Assembly: GCF_002099425.1 (NCBI RefSeq)
Contig: NW_018343953.1
Coordinates: forward strand, 12,271,001 to 12,335,000
DNA length: 64,000 bases
Source: Phascolarctos cinereus
Lineage: Eukaryota; Chordata; Mammalia; Diprotodontia; Phascolarctidae
Direction: 5' to 3'
Shown here: positions 1 to 11,500 of the stretch, in pieces
How the letters are laid out: every line of letters begins with the position of its first letter
Numbering within the stretch: position 1 is the first letter of the stretch
Notes under the pieces: model-generated
Told to the model about the DNA's origin: nothing
The model's input: the letters and a program-made list of their open reading frames with translations, nothing else
The model's database searches: none
Position numbers and translations under genes: made by a program

Positions 1-462
1 GGAGGCTGGACCATGTGAAGCAGGATGGACAGGTCTTTGTGGTCAAGGGACTTTCCCAAGACCCTCAGTGAGTTTTTGTGCCTCCTTTTCCATGTGGCCA
101 ATTCTGCTTTTTAAGGAGCTGTTTTCTTCAGTGTACTTTTTTTTCCCTTCCATTTGGCCAATTGTATTTTTTAAGGACTTGTTTTCTGCAGTTAATTTTT
201 GTCCTTTTTCCAAGCTATTGACTTTCTCTTGCTTACCTCTCATTTCTTTTCTCAATTTTTCTTCTGCCTCTCTTATTTCAATTTTAAACTCCTTTTTGAG
301 CTCTTCCAAGAAGGCTTTTTGGGCTTCAGATCAGTTCATATTCCCTTTTGAGGTTTCAGATGTGGGTTTCTCAACAATGTTTTCCTCTTCTGAATTTCTG
401 CCTCAATCTTCCCTGTCCCCATAATAAGAATCTATGGTTACTGTACGTTTCTTTTTGCTCAT
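1..462 (-). pseudogene. L1 ORF1 (RNA-binding chaperone), N-terminal part
   Basis: Minus-strand reading starts at the ATG complementary to 460-462 with the residues MSKKKRTVTIDSYYG, the usual start of a marsupial L1 ORF1. It continues into a lysine- and glutamate-rich heptad region (about 43-309) typical of the trimerising coiled coil of L1 ORF1p, the RNA-binding chaperone of the L1 particle. The window edge cuts the element before the C-terminal nucleic-acid-binding domain, and the frame is not open throughout. Family assignment rests on the start motif, the coiled coil and the adjacent L1 5' UTR. Confidence 0.8.
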
Positions 463-1176
463 GGTGTTTGCTTATTTCCTGACCTTTAAAAAAAATTGAG
501 CTCTCTTGCCGGGGAGCAGGGGGCACTGACCCAAGCTTCTTGTGCTAGGAGCCCAGGATGTAGTCACCAGCTTGTGTGCTGGGGTCTCAGATGCTAGCAG
601 TTGGATGCTGGGTTCTGGCCACTTACCTGCTTTGGGGCTGGAATCAGCAACACTGGAGCTCTAGGGGTAGGGATAGGGAGTCTGGCCTTTGGAGGATGCC
701 TGCTCACCCAGGTCTTGGGCTCCTTTGTCTTCTGCTCACCACAGCCTTTCAGTTAGATATTTCATGGCTACAGGGTGTTTCTCTGCCTGGAGCTTTCCCT
801 CTTGGAGTTGTGCTTCTCAGAGTTTTGCTGAGGCACTGGGAGATTTGGCTGTACTGAGGCACTTGGGGGTCTTTGTGTTGGTGCTTGCCTACTCCACCAC
901 CCTGGGATTCAGGATCTCACTGTGGTAGGCTGAGGTAGGGCTTTCCTCTATTTTGCTGGGACACCTCCTGTTCTGTATTGATTCTACTCCCCCAGAGTAA
1001 AAGGGGCCTTTCCCATTAATCCCCCAATCCTCCTGGGCTATAAGACTGCTGCACCCCATCTTTCTGCTGGTTCAGCTGTTCCATGATTTTTCCTGGGGTG
1101 ATATTTTCAGGGCTTTCAGAGGTCAATAAGGGAGCGTGAGAGTGACTTACTTCTTATTCCGCCATCTTGGCTCCCA
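1..1176 (-). mobile_element. LINE-1 5' portion (5' UTR plus ORF1 start)
   Basis: Right of the ORF1 start (463-1176) lies the L1 5' UTR on the minus strand. It ends at 1161-1175, whose complement reads GGGAGCCAAGATGGC, the usual 5' terminus of these L1s. The same 5' UTR is recognisable again at 1470-2805 and 14414-15100. The rest of the element lies left of the window. Confidence 0.8.
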
Positions 1177-2805
1177 AAAGTAGAACTCTATAGTCAATTT
1201 TTGTCCTTCCTTTTCCAATCTATTGACTCTGTCTTGCACACCTCTCATTTTTTCCTGTGATTTTTCTTCTACCTTTCTTATTTGACTTTTAAAATCTTTC
1301 TTAAGCTCTTCCAAGAAGGTTTTTGGGGCTTAAGACCAGTTTATATTCCCCTTTCAGGTTTTGGATGTGGGTATTTTGACAATGTTGTCCTCTTCTGAAT
1401 TTGTGCCTTGATCTTCCCTGTCCCCGAAATAAGAATCTATGGTCATTGTCCATTTCTGCTTTTTGTTCATGGTTTTTGCCTATTTCTTGGCTTTTAAAAT
1501 TGAACTCTCCTGCTGCAGCTCAGGGGGCACTGACCCAAGCTTCTTGTGCTGGGAGCCTTGGACCCTGTAACTTGCTTTGTGTGCTGGGGCCTCATGTATT
1601 GGAAGCTGGAGGCTGTGGGAGTCTGACCGCTTATCTGGTGCTGAGCTGAGGTCAGCAACACTGGAGCTCTTGGGGCAAGGGTGGGGAGTTTGTCCCCTGG
1701 AGGACACCTGCTCACCCAGGCTTCTTTAAAGCACTGGGAGGTTTGGCTGCTGGAGGATGTCTACCCACCAGTGCATGTGGTGGTTTTCTAAGCTGGTGTC
1801 TACCTGTTCCCCTGACTGTTCTGAGGCACTCAGGGGTCATGGCTTTGGCATTACCTTGCTCCAACACCCTTGGGCTCAGTATCTCCCCCTGGTTTGCTAA
1901 GGTGGGGCTTGCCACTGGCTTGCTGGGACACCTCCTGCCTGTATAGTTCTGTAAGGGAAACTGAGGAGATCCTCCCTAGCCCCTTGCATGACCACCTCAT
2001 GACCTGACATAAGGAATGTAATTTAAAAGTAGTATGTGTGACAAGGAGTACCAAAGGAACAGAACATCAAAGAACAAACAAACCATATTATCAGGGTGGA
2101 ACGACTCTTATCTCAAGAAAAACATGTATGTGCTCAAGGATCTGGCCCATCCTTGGATACATACATAAAAATAGGCATCTGGAGCTTTGGCCAAGTTCCA
2201 CCTTTGTTCTAAAGTTGTTTCCCCATGGTTTACATAGATATAAAAAGGGCCATTTGGGAAAGAGACTTTTGGAGGTCTTTGCTTCAGAGATGGGGATGCC
2301 CACTCTGTTGACTTTCCCAACCAGGACCCTGATGACTGTCTTCTGAAGTCTCCCTGGTCACTGTGTCAGGTGTTGGAGCTTGCCTGGTTGGTGATGTATC
2401 TATTCTTTCTTTGTTTTATTTCTTTTCTTTCTTTGTTCTATTTTGATTATCATTCACTGGATCATATAAATATGTACATTATTCTAATCCCTACTTCTCT
2501 GTAGCCTTAAGCATTATCAAATAAACCCAATTACTTGTTAAGTTAGTATCAAGTGCATGTCATTATATCTCAAGATCTGAACCTAAAAGTGAAAGTACTG
2601 AACAATCCATAATCCTTTTCACTTACAAGCTCCCACTCCCCTTTCTCCTAATCCTCCAAGCTTCCTGGGCTACAAGACTGAGGCACCCTGTCTTTGCTGG
2701 CTCACCTCTTCTAAGATTTTTCCTGGGGTGGTATTTTCTGGGCATTCAGAGATCAGTAATGGACAGTGAGAGCAACTTACTTCTTACTCCACCATCTTGG
2801 CTCCT
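1177..2805 (-). mobile_element. second LINE-1 5' portion, split by a solo LTR
   Basis: A second minus-strand L1 5' region directly abuts the first. The ORF1 coiled-coil segment runs about 1195-1400, the ORF1 start lies at 1468-1470 (complement ATGAACAAAAAG), and the 5' UTR follows, ending at about 2805 with the complement of CCATCTTGGCTCC. The 5' UTR is interrupted at 1950-2627 by an LTR and resumes beyond it in register with the first L1. Being head-to-tail with the neighbour, the two could be separate insertions or an internal duplication of one L1. Confidence 0.75.
1950..2627 (+). mobile_element. solo LTR of an endogenous retrovirus
   Basis: The 678-bp block starts TGTAAG and ends CTTACA. 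It sits between a near-matching 5-bp target duplication (AGTTC at 1945-1949, AGCTC at 2628-2632), and the L1 5' UTR continues on both sides. On the plus strand it holds a TATA-like TATAAAAAGG near 2240 and an AATAAA signal near 2520, in the right order for an LTR promoter and polyadenylation site. No internal retroviral region adjoins it, so it is a fossil left by recombination between two LTRs. It is younger than the L1 it interrupts. Confidence 0.8.
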
Positions 2806-3539
2806 AGAAGTCTGGGATTGTATTTCTTTTACTACAATATAATATCTCCAGGAGAATGTTGATGTTGAAAGAATGAACTTTAGTGTGGGAGCACCTTAGA
2901 ATCATAGACAACACTGCACAATTTCCTAAATGCAACCCAAATTATTATTTTCTGTTTCTAATCAACTTTCAGTCCATCCATAGTCCTTGTCCTATATATA
3001 TGTAAACTGCTGGACAAACTCTGTGGTCTACCACTCCAATTGCATGGCATCATTTGAGCAATACACTTTCTTCATCCATTTGGTTTTTCACGTGTAGATT
3101 GTTAGCTAGATTTGGGGCATATTTAAGAAGATCCTTTACTATCTTGAAGTTTGATGTAATCAGCCCAATAAAAGGCATATGAATTCAGATAAATTACAAT
3201 AGCAGTCCTGGACCAGAAGAACTCTTAATGAACCATGGCACTCAGCTTTCAGGAAAGAAGTAGGTGTCTAAAGATATGGAATGTTGTATGTGCTGTCAGA
3301 TGTAGTTTCTGTATTAGGTCTGCTTAAATGTTCCTTTGTTACAAGCAAGGATCCAATCAGTGGAGGAGTTGCAAGAAATCATTTCCATATAAAAAAGAAA
3401 GGAAGCAATAAAACTTTGAGGAACAATATCTTTAAAAACTTTGCAAGAAATCACCATTACATTCACTTTGTCATAATTTGCAGACTCCATTTTTCCTCTT
3501 TTTGAAAAAATCATGACATTTTACCTTCTTCAATAGGAA

Positions 3540-3670
3540 ATGTCCTGTTGTCCATAATCTTTCCAAAATTCCTGATGGTGCCTCAGGAAGCAATCACATC
3601 CGCCAATTCTTTCAGTACTTAGAATATAATACATCTGAGCCAGCTGACCTGAACTTTTTTAGGACTACTA
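3540..3670. repeat. ancient LINE-like repeat fragment
   Basis: The stretch with GCCTCAGGAAGCAATCAC and a following 'catctgagccagctgacctgaac' phrase resembles sequence I recall from old mammalian CR1/L3- or RTE-type LINEs. The same stretch occurs in duplication copy 2 at about 34,660-34,760. The family name is from memory and not certain. Confidence 0.35.
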
Positions 3671-3720
3671 CTAGGTGATATGTTAATCTATCTTTACTTT
3701 TAGGTTTGGTTATCAAATCC

Positions 3721-3895
3721 CAGAGAGGCAGCATGGCATAGTAGATAGAGGATTGGCTTCAGAGTCAGGAAGGCCAGGGTGAAGTACTACTCTCTATTAC
3801 ATATTGGCTGTGTGACCTGGGACAAGTCCATTAACCTATCTGTTTCCTCAGAACATTTTAAAGATACAATATTTTATAAATGCTTGTTGATTGAT
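3721..3895 (+). repeat. tRNA-derived SINE
   Basis: Shows the usual head (GGCAGCATGGCATAGTAGAT), the phrase 'cttcagagtcaggaaggcc' and 'ctgtgtgacctgggacaag'. It ends in a TTGATTGATTGA run at 3885-3901. The same insertion is present in duplication copy 2 (34,806-34,982), so it predates the duplication. Confidence 0.75.
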
Positions 3896-4078
3896 TGATT
3901 GATATGGGTATTAGAAAAGTTGCCAGTTTACATTGGTAGAGAGATTTTTCACACTGGAATCTCCCCACAACAATGAAATCACTGATCTGGGTAAAATAAA
4001 TCAACTTCCTTTCAGATCAACCAAGAAGAACTTCTTAAAATTTTTTTTTTAAATTTCTTTAAAAAATTCTTTAAAAAT

Positions 4079-4420
4079 TTCGATATGCTAGGCACAGTGC
4101 CTTAGCACTGAAGGTACAAAGAGAAAGCAAAACAAAAACAATACCTGTCTTCCAGGAGCTTACATATAAATGGGGGAAAACATGTAAATAAATAGATACA
4201 CAGAAAACACATATAGAATAGGAAGAGGGTAACCTTAGAGAGAAAAGTTGGGGAGGGAGGTCAAGAAAGGCCTCTTCAGAAAGTGGTATCTGAGCTAGAC
4301 TTATCAAGGATGCCAAGAGGTAAAGAGGAGGAGAGATAGAATTCTAGACATGGGGGACAACCTCCATTTAAGGAAAGAAAACCCCAGAAAGACATCTCAG
4401 AAATCTCCTTATCTCCCACC
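4079..4420 (+). repeat. mammalian interspersed repeat ('gccaggcactgtgct' family)
   Basis: Contains the diagnostic order: ctaggcacagtgcc, 'ctgtcttccaggagcttac', an AAACATGTAAATAAAT stretch, 'aggcctcttcagaaagtgg' and 'gagctagacttatcaaggatgcc'. Related copies lie at 35,100-35,440, 43,130-43,470 and 48,270-48,400. It is a non-coding repeat whose family name I cannot fix. Confidence 0.5.
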
Positions 4421-4974
4421 TCGTTGCATTCATTTTAGACTTCTTTGGTTTCTTTCCCATCTGCCCATCCCAAGCATCCTCTCCCTTCCTTTTTGGCTTC
4501 CTGTGGGAGGCCGAGTCCTTATGGAAAATCTCCAAGTCCTTATAGACTTTAGGGGTCAGTACCTATAGAGGCTTGCCTCAGCATAAACGCTCCCATGACT
4601 CTTGCCTTATCTCTGTTTATCATGGTTTGTTGATTCTAAGTTCTCACTCATGCTTAGCCTTGAGGCCAGGTGGCTGACTCCAGCAGACTATACTAAGAAC
4701 TGGGCAGGGAAAACAATAGATATGAAATTTGGCATTAAAACTACTTTCTCATGAGAAAATGAGGATCTTTAGCTGGTTAGATTATGTTATTAATTAGCAC
4801 TTGTAGATCATTTCTCATGGTACAAAGCTGTTTTCTATAGTATATAATCTTGTAACACCTGAAAATAAACTAGTCTTATGAGCATTAAACTCAGACTCGC
4901 CTAGCCCGACTTTTCTTTCTCCAGTTCCCCTTCCCCTTTTTCTTTCACTGCTCTGTCATATATCACGCCAACTG

Positions 4975-5130
4975 CTGGCAGCTTCCTTTTCTATATTGTC
5001 CTATCCCATGAGATTCTAAGGTCCTTGAGTTCAGGCATGTACCGTCTTTCTTTCTGTATTCCTATCCCAGCATTTAGCACAGTGGCTGGCTAGTAAGTGT
5101 TTATGAAATAGCTATTGACTATGATTCTTT
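4975..5130 (+). repeat. L2 3' end
   Basis: Carries the L2 3' signature: a 'gattctaaggtccttgag' element, 'tattcctatcccagcat' and 'cacagtggctggctagtaag'. The matching copy in the duplication is at 35,535-35,660. Confidence 0.65.
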
Positions 5131-5159
5131 TTGACAGAAGCATAAAAGTAAAATAGAAA

Positions 5160-6060
5160 TTAGAAATCTCTTCCTCATCTCTCTTTGTTTTTTCTGAATA
5201 CTGTTCTTATTTCCTCCAGTTGTCTTCCTTTTCCCCCAAATGCAGTAAGCAACATGCTTATTTACACCCTCTAAACATGTCTTGAAATCTAAGTTGGTTA
5301 ATAAATTCCTGTAAATCTTCGTTGGGCTCTTTTTTTCCTTCTAGTCAGAATTATTTTTCTTTTTGTTTCCCAAAATTCATTCTTAAGTGTTTCCCATCTC
5401 TCCTGGGCTGACTTCTGTAGAAATTTGGTCTAGAACATCTCACCTGTCTTTCTCTGAGTGCTCTGAAATCTGGTCTTCCAAAAATCTAATCACACTGAAT
5501 TTCTCCAGCTTTCTTCTCCTTTATCATACATTGTAATATGAAGTGGTTATTTCTTCACAAGGTTCTCATCACAAGACTCCATCAACCAATTCTTCCTTAT
5601 TGGTGCAAACCATATACACAATAACAGCCTTACTGCTTCCTCTGTCTTTTATAGTATGGATTTATCATTAAAGCAATGAAGAAGTTATTAATTGTTCTGA
5701 TTTGGGGAGAGAGAGTGCTCCAGCATGTGTCTGTATAATTGAAGCCCACTATCAAGAACAGAGTATATCATGCTTTGGTGTCAGGTCTGTTTTCCAAACT
5801 ACTCATCTATATCTTCTTTCTGTCCAAGTGGTTTGTAGAGTATTCCAATGAAAATATCACATCTGTTTCTCACTCCAGTAAACTTCCTCAAATGCTTTCC
5901 AGCATGCTTCTCATGTTTCTCACTCCATTTGTAGATATCCTGACACTGATATAGTTTCTTAATATCCCGGAGTATTTGTTGCCTCCCTCACTCTTTATCT
6001 ATCATATTTCTTTTAAATAAGATATACTCTTCCAGAGCTACATTCCTGTCTTGGGACTTA
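5160..6060 (-). repeat. ancient LINE-like sequence
   Basis: A run of low-complexity pyrimidine-rich sequence with phrases such as 'cttctgtagaaatttggtc' and 'cacaaggttctcatcac' that I associate with old CR1/RTE-type LINE ORF2 in reverse orientation. No open frame is long enough to confirm this. It is partly shared with duplication copy 2. Confidence 0.3.
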
Positions 6061-6661
6061 TCTTACCAAGTCTCAATTATTCCTATGAAGTCAATTTGCA
6101 TTATACTGTCTAGTTAACATTGATTGTTACCTGTATTTTTTTGATTTGTGTCTAGATATCTCAAACCACGAGCTCTATTAGTGGCTCTTTGCTTGGATTA
6201 TTTCTGGTGAACTTCTGAGTGTCATACTTTTTATACCATAACTGTTCTCTAGGATAATAGCTCCATTCCAGCACTAGTTTTTCTCCTTACTGGTTATTAA
6301 ACAAATAGCTCACATTTCAAAAACCGGCACTTAAATGACTAAATTAAATGTTCTAAACCCTGAAGTTCTTAGTATCTTTTGATATTTTCCACCACTGTCA
6401 CTGCAAAAGTAGAAGTAGACGAGGGCCATGAAGAACTAAGGGTCTTGACTGAAAGAACTTTTATCTTCTATGGTTTGCCATGGCCAAAGAATTCATTACC
6501 TACTGGGTGTTATATTGCAAAGCAAACTTATTTACTGCATCTTAATTTCATTTCAGTTCAGATTGCTTTAGAAATGATACAGCATCTTAGGTTTGATTTA
6601 TATATGTATGTATGTGTATATATGCATATAGTAAAAATATTTATTATTAAAAGAGATAAAG

Positions 6662-6830
6662 GTAAGTAAGTGATAAAGTCTCAGTAAGTAAACAATAATA
6701 TTTTAAATCTCAATAGTTTAGTATAGGTCTCAATAAGTAAATCTCAAACAGTAAATATCAATAGCTAACATAAGTCTTAATCAGTAACAACTTAAGTCTC
6801 AGTCAATATAAAATCTTAGCACAACTGGTC
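6662..6830. repeat. degenerate tandem repeat, core TCTCAATAAGTAA
   Basis: The core words tctca(g/a)taagtaa and close variants recur about eight times between 6662 and 6830, with spacing of 15-30 bases. It looks like an old minisatellite. It lies just beyond the end of duplication copy 1. From 6238 to 6660 and from 6830 to 7550 I see no recognisable gene or repeat family. Confidence 0.5.
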
Positions 6831-7559
6831 ATCACCATCAGGGAAAAAATAATACATCTGGATCACATGGCTAGGAAGTCCCAGAATCAGCCTCCAGAGT
6901 CCAAAGGGGAAAATACCAGGCTACATATCCCTACCATAGGCGAGACTGCAAAGATGGCTCAGGACTACCTGCCATGAGTAATTCCTTTTAACAAAGAATG
7001 CACTTTGCTAAATAAATGCATGATCTGTGGGAAAGGAGCTATTTTCAAAACATCCTGGAGAGCATTCCTGTTTATGAATATTCAATTCCTGATGGGGTGG
7101 CTAGCCCTCCTTGGGAGGAAATACAATAAATAGTCTTGCAATATCTAGCTGGGAATAAGATTAGCATGAAAAAGAGTAAGAGCCAAATTGAAGGCATACT
7201 GAGTGAGGTGAGAATGTCTTTTTGAATTCCTTCCTCAAAGGTTTTAACTATCCACTATGTGCATATCACTCCTAATTCATGCAACATAAATTAGGTGGTT
7301 ACATAATGTTCCTTATATAACATAAAGAGAAGAATGTGACATCCTTGAGGGTAGGGCATGTTTTGTTTCGTTATTTGTATCCCCAGCACCTGCATTGTAT
7401 TTGCGTGTGTATGTGGGTGCACATGGGCACGTATGTACACTCAGGAATAATTCTGATGAGAAGTGAAAAAAATAATAGTTGTCTACACAGGAAAATGAGT
7501 ATTCCCAAGAACTCTAACCAACTTAGTTTTTAAAAAGACATGCCTAAGGGTTGGAAATA

Positions 7560-7800
7560 AGAATGTGGCTTATTATTATTATAGTGAGCATACATGTAGT
7601 ACTTTTAAGTTTGCAAAGCACTTTATAAATATTATCTTATTTGATCCTCACAACAACCCTAGATGTTAGGTACTATATTATCCTGTTTTACAGATGAGGA
7701 AATTGAGGCAGACAGCCAGGGTTACATAGCTAGTAGGTGTCTGAGATCAGATTTGAAGGCAAGTGTTTCTGACCAGCAATCTAATGCTTTATCTATTGTG
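7560..7800 (+). repeat. MIR-type SINE
   Basis: Contains the MIR-family core: 'agcactttataaatattatctt', 'tcctcacaacaaccct', 'ttttacagatgaggaaattgag' and 'acatagctagtaggtgtctgag'. Confidence 0.7.
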
Positions 7801-8199
7801 CCACTGACATTTGGCGGGGGACAGGGTTGGGGGCAAAATGGAGAAAAGGGAGTAAGACCACTGCTCAGATGATAACAGAAGAGAGACTAAGTAGAAATGT
7901 TTTATTCTCTGTCACAACTATATATGTGTGATATGGACCTATAATTTCATCAATAAAAGGAACTTCTGATGAAGAGACTCTCTCTACCAATACAGATCTC
8001 CAATTTATGTGTAATTTACAATCTTGGAACGATTACCTACAATTTATGAACTTTTTTTTTAAATTTCCCCAGACAGCTGTCTTCCTTTGTAATCCTATGT
8101 ATTTTGTCTTTTCATTTAAAATCATTCTGAGAAGGTGTCCATAGGCTTCACCAGAGTACCAAAGACATCCATGACACACAAAAGTTAAGAAAAACCTTA

Positions 8200-8335
8200 T
8201 AGTGTTGCTCAGATCAGTGAGAAGTTGAATGACTTCACCAGGGTCACATAGCCAATACGTGTCAGAAACAGAAATTGAATCCAGGTTACTCTGACAGACA
8301 GGCCAGCTTGATATACACTATGCAACTTTACTTCT
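8200..8335 (+). repeat. MIR/SINE fragment
   Basis: The phrase 'gacttcaccagggtcacatagcc' followed by 'tgaatccaggttactctgac' is the second half of a MIR-type SINE. Confidence 0.55.
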
Positions 8336-8579
8336 TGCTTTATGCATACTAAATAGAAAGTAAATATTTTGTTTTATTTCAACAGAATTGAATTATGACC
8401 AGAGGAATCCTGAACAAAATTTCCCTGGACTGCAGACATTATAAAGTCCCTCTTATGAATAAGGTATGGTATCTCCCCTAATTATAAAGATTATTTTGGA
8501 GAAAAGTAAACATCTAGTAATTATTAGTCATTTAAACTTTTATGAGGTATTTTTTAAAATTTTATGGGAATCATATAGT

Positions 8580-11500
8580 GAGGTCCAGAAGAAATAAGAA
8601 CATAGATACATTTTGACGGGGGAAAGAGGAGACAGAGATGTGAAGCAGAGGGCCTTCTTCAGGCTGCGCAGGCTAGACACAATAGAAAAGTAGAGGGTTC
8701 TGAACAGAGAGGGGGTAGCCTGAAGGCTCTAGGTTTATATGAATATGCCCACCCAAAGAGCATCTCTGAAATTAGTCAAGCAGCAGAAGTCAGAAACACC
8801 ACGTCCAACCTTGTGGGATTAAATGTCAACCGCAGCAGAGTTAGTTCTAAGAAAAGATAAACAAAACTAGGTTGTGTCCATGTTTTTAATTTCTCTCCAG
8901 CTGGCAACATATATTGCATGGGAGTTACAGTGCAGAACTGGGCCCTCCAAGAGAGCCAGTCCAGAAATGGCTCGATTTGGGGGTTAGGGGAATAGAATTA
9001 GATGCCCTTCAAAAAGTAGGTGTTCCCAAGGGGTGCCAATTAACTCTGACTGGTCAACACACTGGGAGCTGGGCTACATTAGAATGAAGGTCTTGGGGTC
9101 ACTTAATCAGAGCCGTTCGATTAGGTCTTAAATGTCCTCCTAAAGAAGAAACTGAACTTTAAGAAAAGGGGATGTGAGAAGCTCTGAGTCTCCAAAATGA
9201 TGATTAGTAAGAAAAATCTTTGTTCACCTTCCTCCATCTGATTCTACTGAGAGACATAGCCTTTTCCATGAATCACTAACTGATATGGTCAAAACTTCAT
9301 CAAGGGTTTTGGGACTTATAATGGGTAACAGTATGGGAGAGAGGAGGGAAAAATTAATCAATGCATTGACAAATCAAAGGGGCAGTCCCCTTTTTAGTAA
9401 GGAGACAGTACAGATAAAGACTCAAAGGGAAAAAATAAAACTAAATAAATTGTCCATTTAACACTCAGGAGTCTCATCTCATACAGCTGTCTGGTTTTGG
9501 GGGACATCATCTGATGAAATTTGCTGGTCAGAGTGTGGTTTAAGCAGCCTCCAGTAGACTGTTTTCTTAAGACTCCTTGTAGAGTGATCCTCTTTCCTTA
9601 TTAAAATCTCCTACAAAATTGATCTTAACACAATTTGAAACTACTTCTCAAATAACCAGGTCAAATAATGAAAATTAACTCAACCCTTATGTCTCTATTA
9701 TAAAATCAAAATTTGGAACCCTGGCCAATTGTTATGCTGATCTATTTAAGAAACTCAAATAAAAACAGAAAACTAGAATCTGTTTTTTATACTTCACATT
9801 AATTGATTTCCCCCATTAGGAGGATGAGATTCCACTAAGTAATTAACAACACACTACAATACATACATAAATATATTGAGTAATCAATTTTAAACCAGTA
9901 CAAATCAAGTAAGTTATTTATAATAAAACAATTCCAACTTCTAGCCATGTTCAAATAAACAACCCCTAATTAAAGTGATGCTTCTTTTAAGACAGACCAC
10001 AAGCCATTCTTCTTCCAAAACTAATTGTACTAAATAACAATCATATCCTGGTTTCACAAATCCTTGACCTAATTATCTCCATGCCATTATGAAGAATTAA
10101 AGGACTCTACCTTATACAGGAATATACAACTAGTAACAGATTTCAAGACTAAATAGTCATTTGGACTAAAATTCTAGACCAAATAGCTCAATCTTATACT
10201 TGTGTCTTACTACAGATGTCCCAGTGTCTATCTATTATTTAATAGATTTGATGCTGTTTACAAAACTTTTTGATTACAGCAATTTGCCATAAAGGAATAG
10301 GGGCATAACTATAGTAAGGGAACAATATTTCACTAACTTCTTGTCAGTTTCAGGCAGAAGTTATGTAGATGGCCAAGTGCATTGAGCCAGGCTTAAAGTC
10401 TGCCAGGTGGGTTAGTGGGGAAATTGAGTCTGGAGAATCCTACCTCAGCTCATTCAAGATAGTCCTTCTCCCAACTGTTCCCATGAGAACACCCTCTACA
10501 ATTTATAGACCCCACAGGGTTGCTGGCATCATGGATCATAGGCTCAATTGCATTCCTTAATAATCATACCTGGAGTCAGACTCAGAATAACGTCAGTTAA
10601 TAAGTCCCATAAGGTCTTGAATAGCAAGTTCCAATAATCAGAGTTTCATATATGTGACTATAATCTCATAGTGGGAATAGAAAGAGATTTACCACAGAAA
10701 AATACTACTACTCTCAGAATCCCTTAAACAATGGGAACATTTTTAAGGTGAGCCTTAAGTAGTTTGCATAAACATTCCTACACATATACTAGTCCCTGAT
10801 TAAATGACAAGAAGAGTAAAATCAAATTTCTTAATAAGATAACAAAAGATGGTTCATAAATTACTACTCTTAATAGATTTGCATCTCTCTTTCTCAAGCT
10901 CATTTACCCCTTTCTAACCATAGTCAATCTGAAAGAACAAGATACTTCAGGAATTATATCTTGTATGTATGGTAAATTCAAACACTAGTTTTAACTCTTG
11001 CTAGACCATGAAATGAATTCAGATCTAAACAGCAAGATCTTTCTCACTTATAGCTCATTACAGTAGTTAGATGCTTTTGTGTGAATCACTAGCCTTAAAT
11101 CTCTGATGCTAATTCTATTGAGCTGCCAACTCTGTCTCTCTGAAAACTTCCTTTTAAGGCCAGTCCAAAGGAAACAACAAACCTAGGAATGAAACCTGAA
11201 AATTTACAGTAGGTTTGGACATAATTTTTATCAATATCAAATTATTATCGCAATAAATTAGTTTGCAAATGAAATTTAGTAGGCCTTCTAAAAATCACAC
11301 AAAAGATGTTGCAGAAGATTTCTTCATAAAAGGTTTTCCCCTTCTTAAAAACAAATTACAATTTTTCCTGATGTTACTATTGATGGGGATGAATTCCTAG
11401 TCACCTAAATTCTCTAGTCAAAAAAGTGTTTGTAATGAGGACCCATTTACTCAGTAAAAATTCAATAACACAAAACTCTTGCACAGGATTGATAAGAATT

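Larger units (their letters stand above)
2851..6238. repeat. segmental duplication, copy 1, left block
   Basis: This block aligns by eye, at roughly four matches in five, with 33,974-36,052 followed by 40,135-40,562. Shared landmarks include the SINE at 3721, the tgccttagcactgaagg repeat at 4079, the L2 tail at 4975 and a run containing GTCCAAGTGG at 5823. The match stops at 6238, which corresponds to the acceptor of kinase exon A in copy 2. About 295 bp here (5520-5815) have no counterpart in copy 2, where an L1 lies instead. The block is intron sequence of the PAK5-like locus. Confidence 0.8.

Noticed and set aside
2940-3130. Conserved-looking stretch shared by both duplication copies (near 'gctggacaaactc')
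   Set aside because: It is shared because of the large duplication. No frame or splice sites support an exon.
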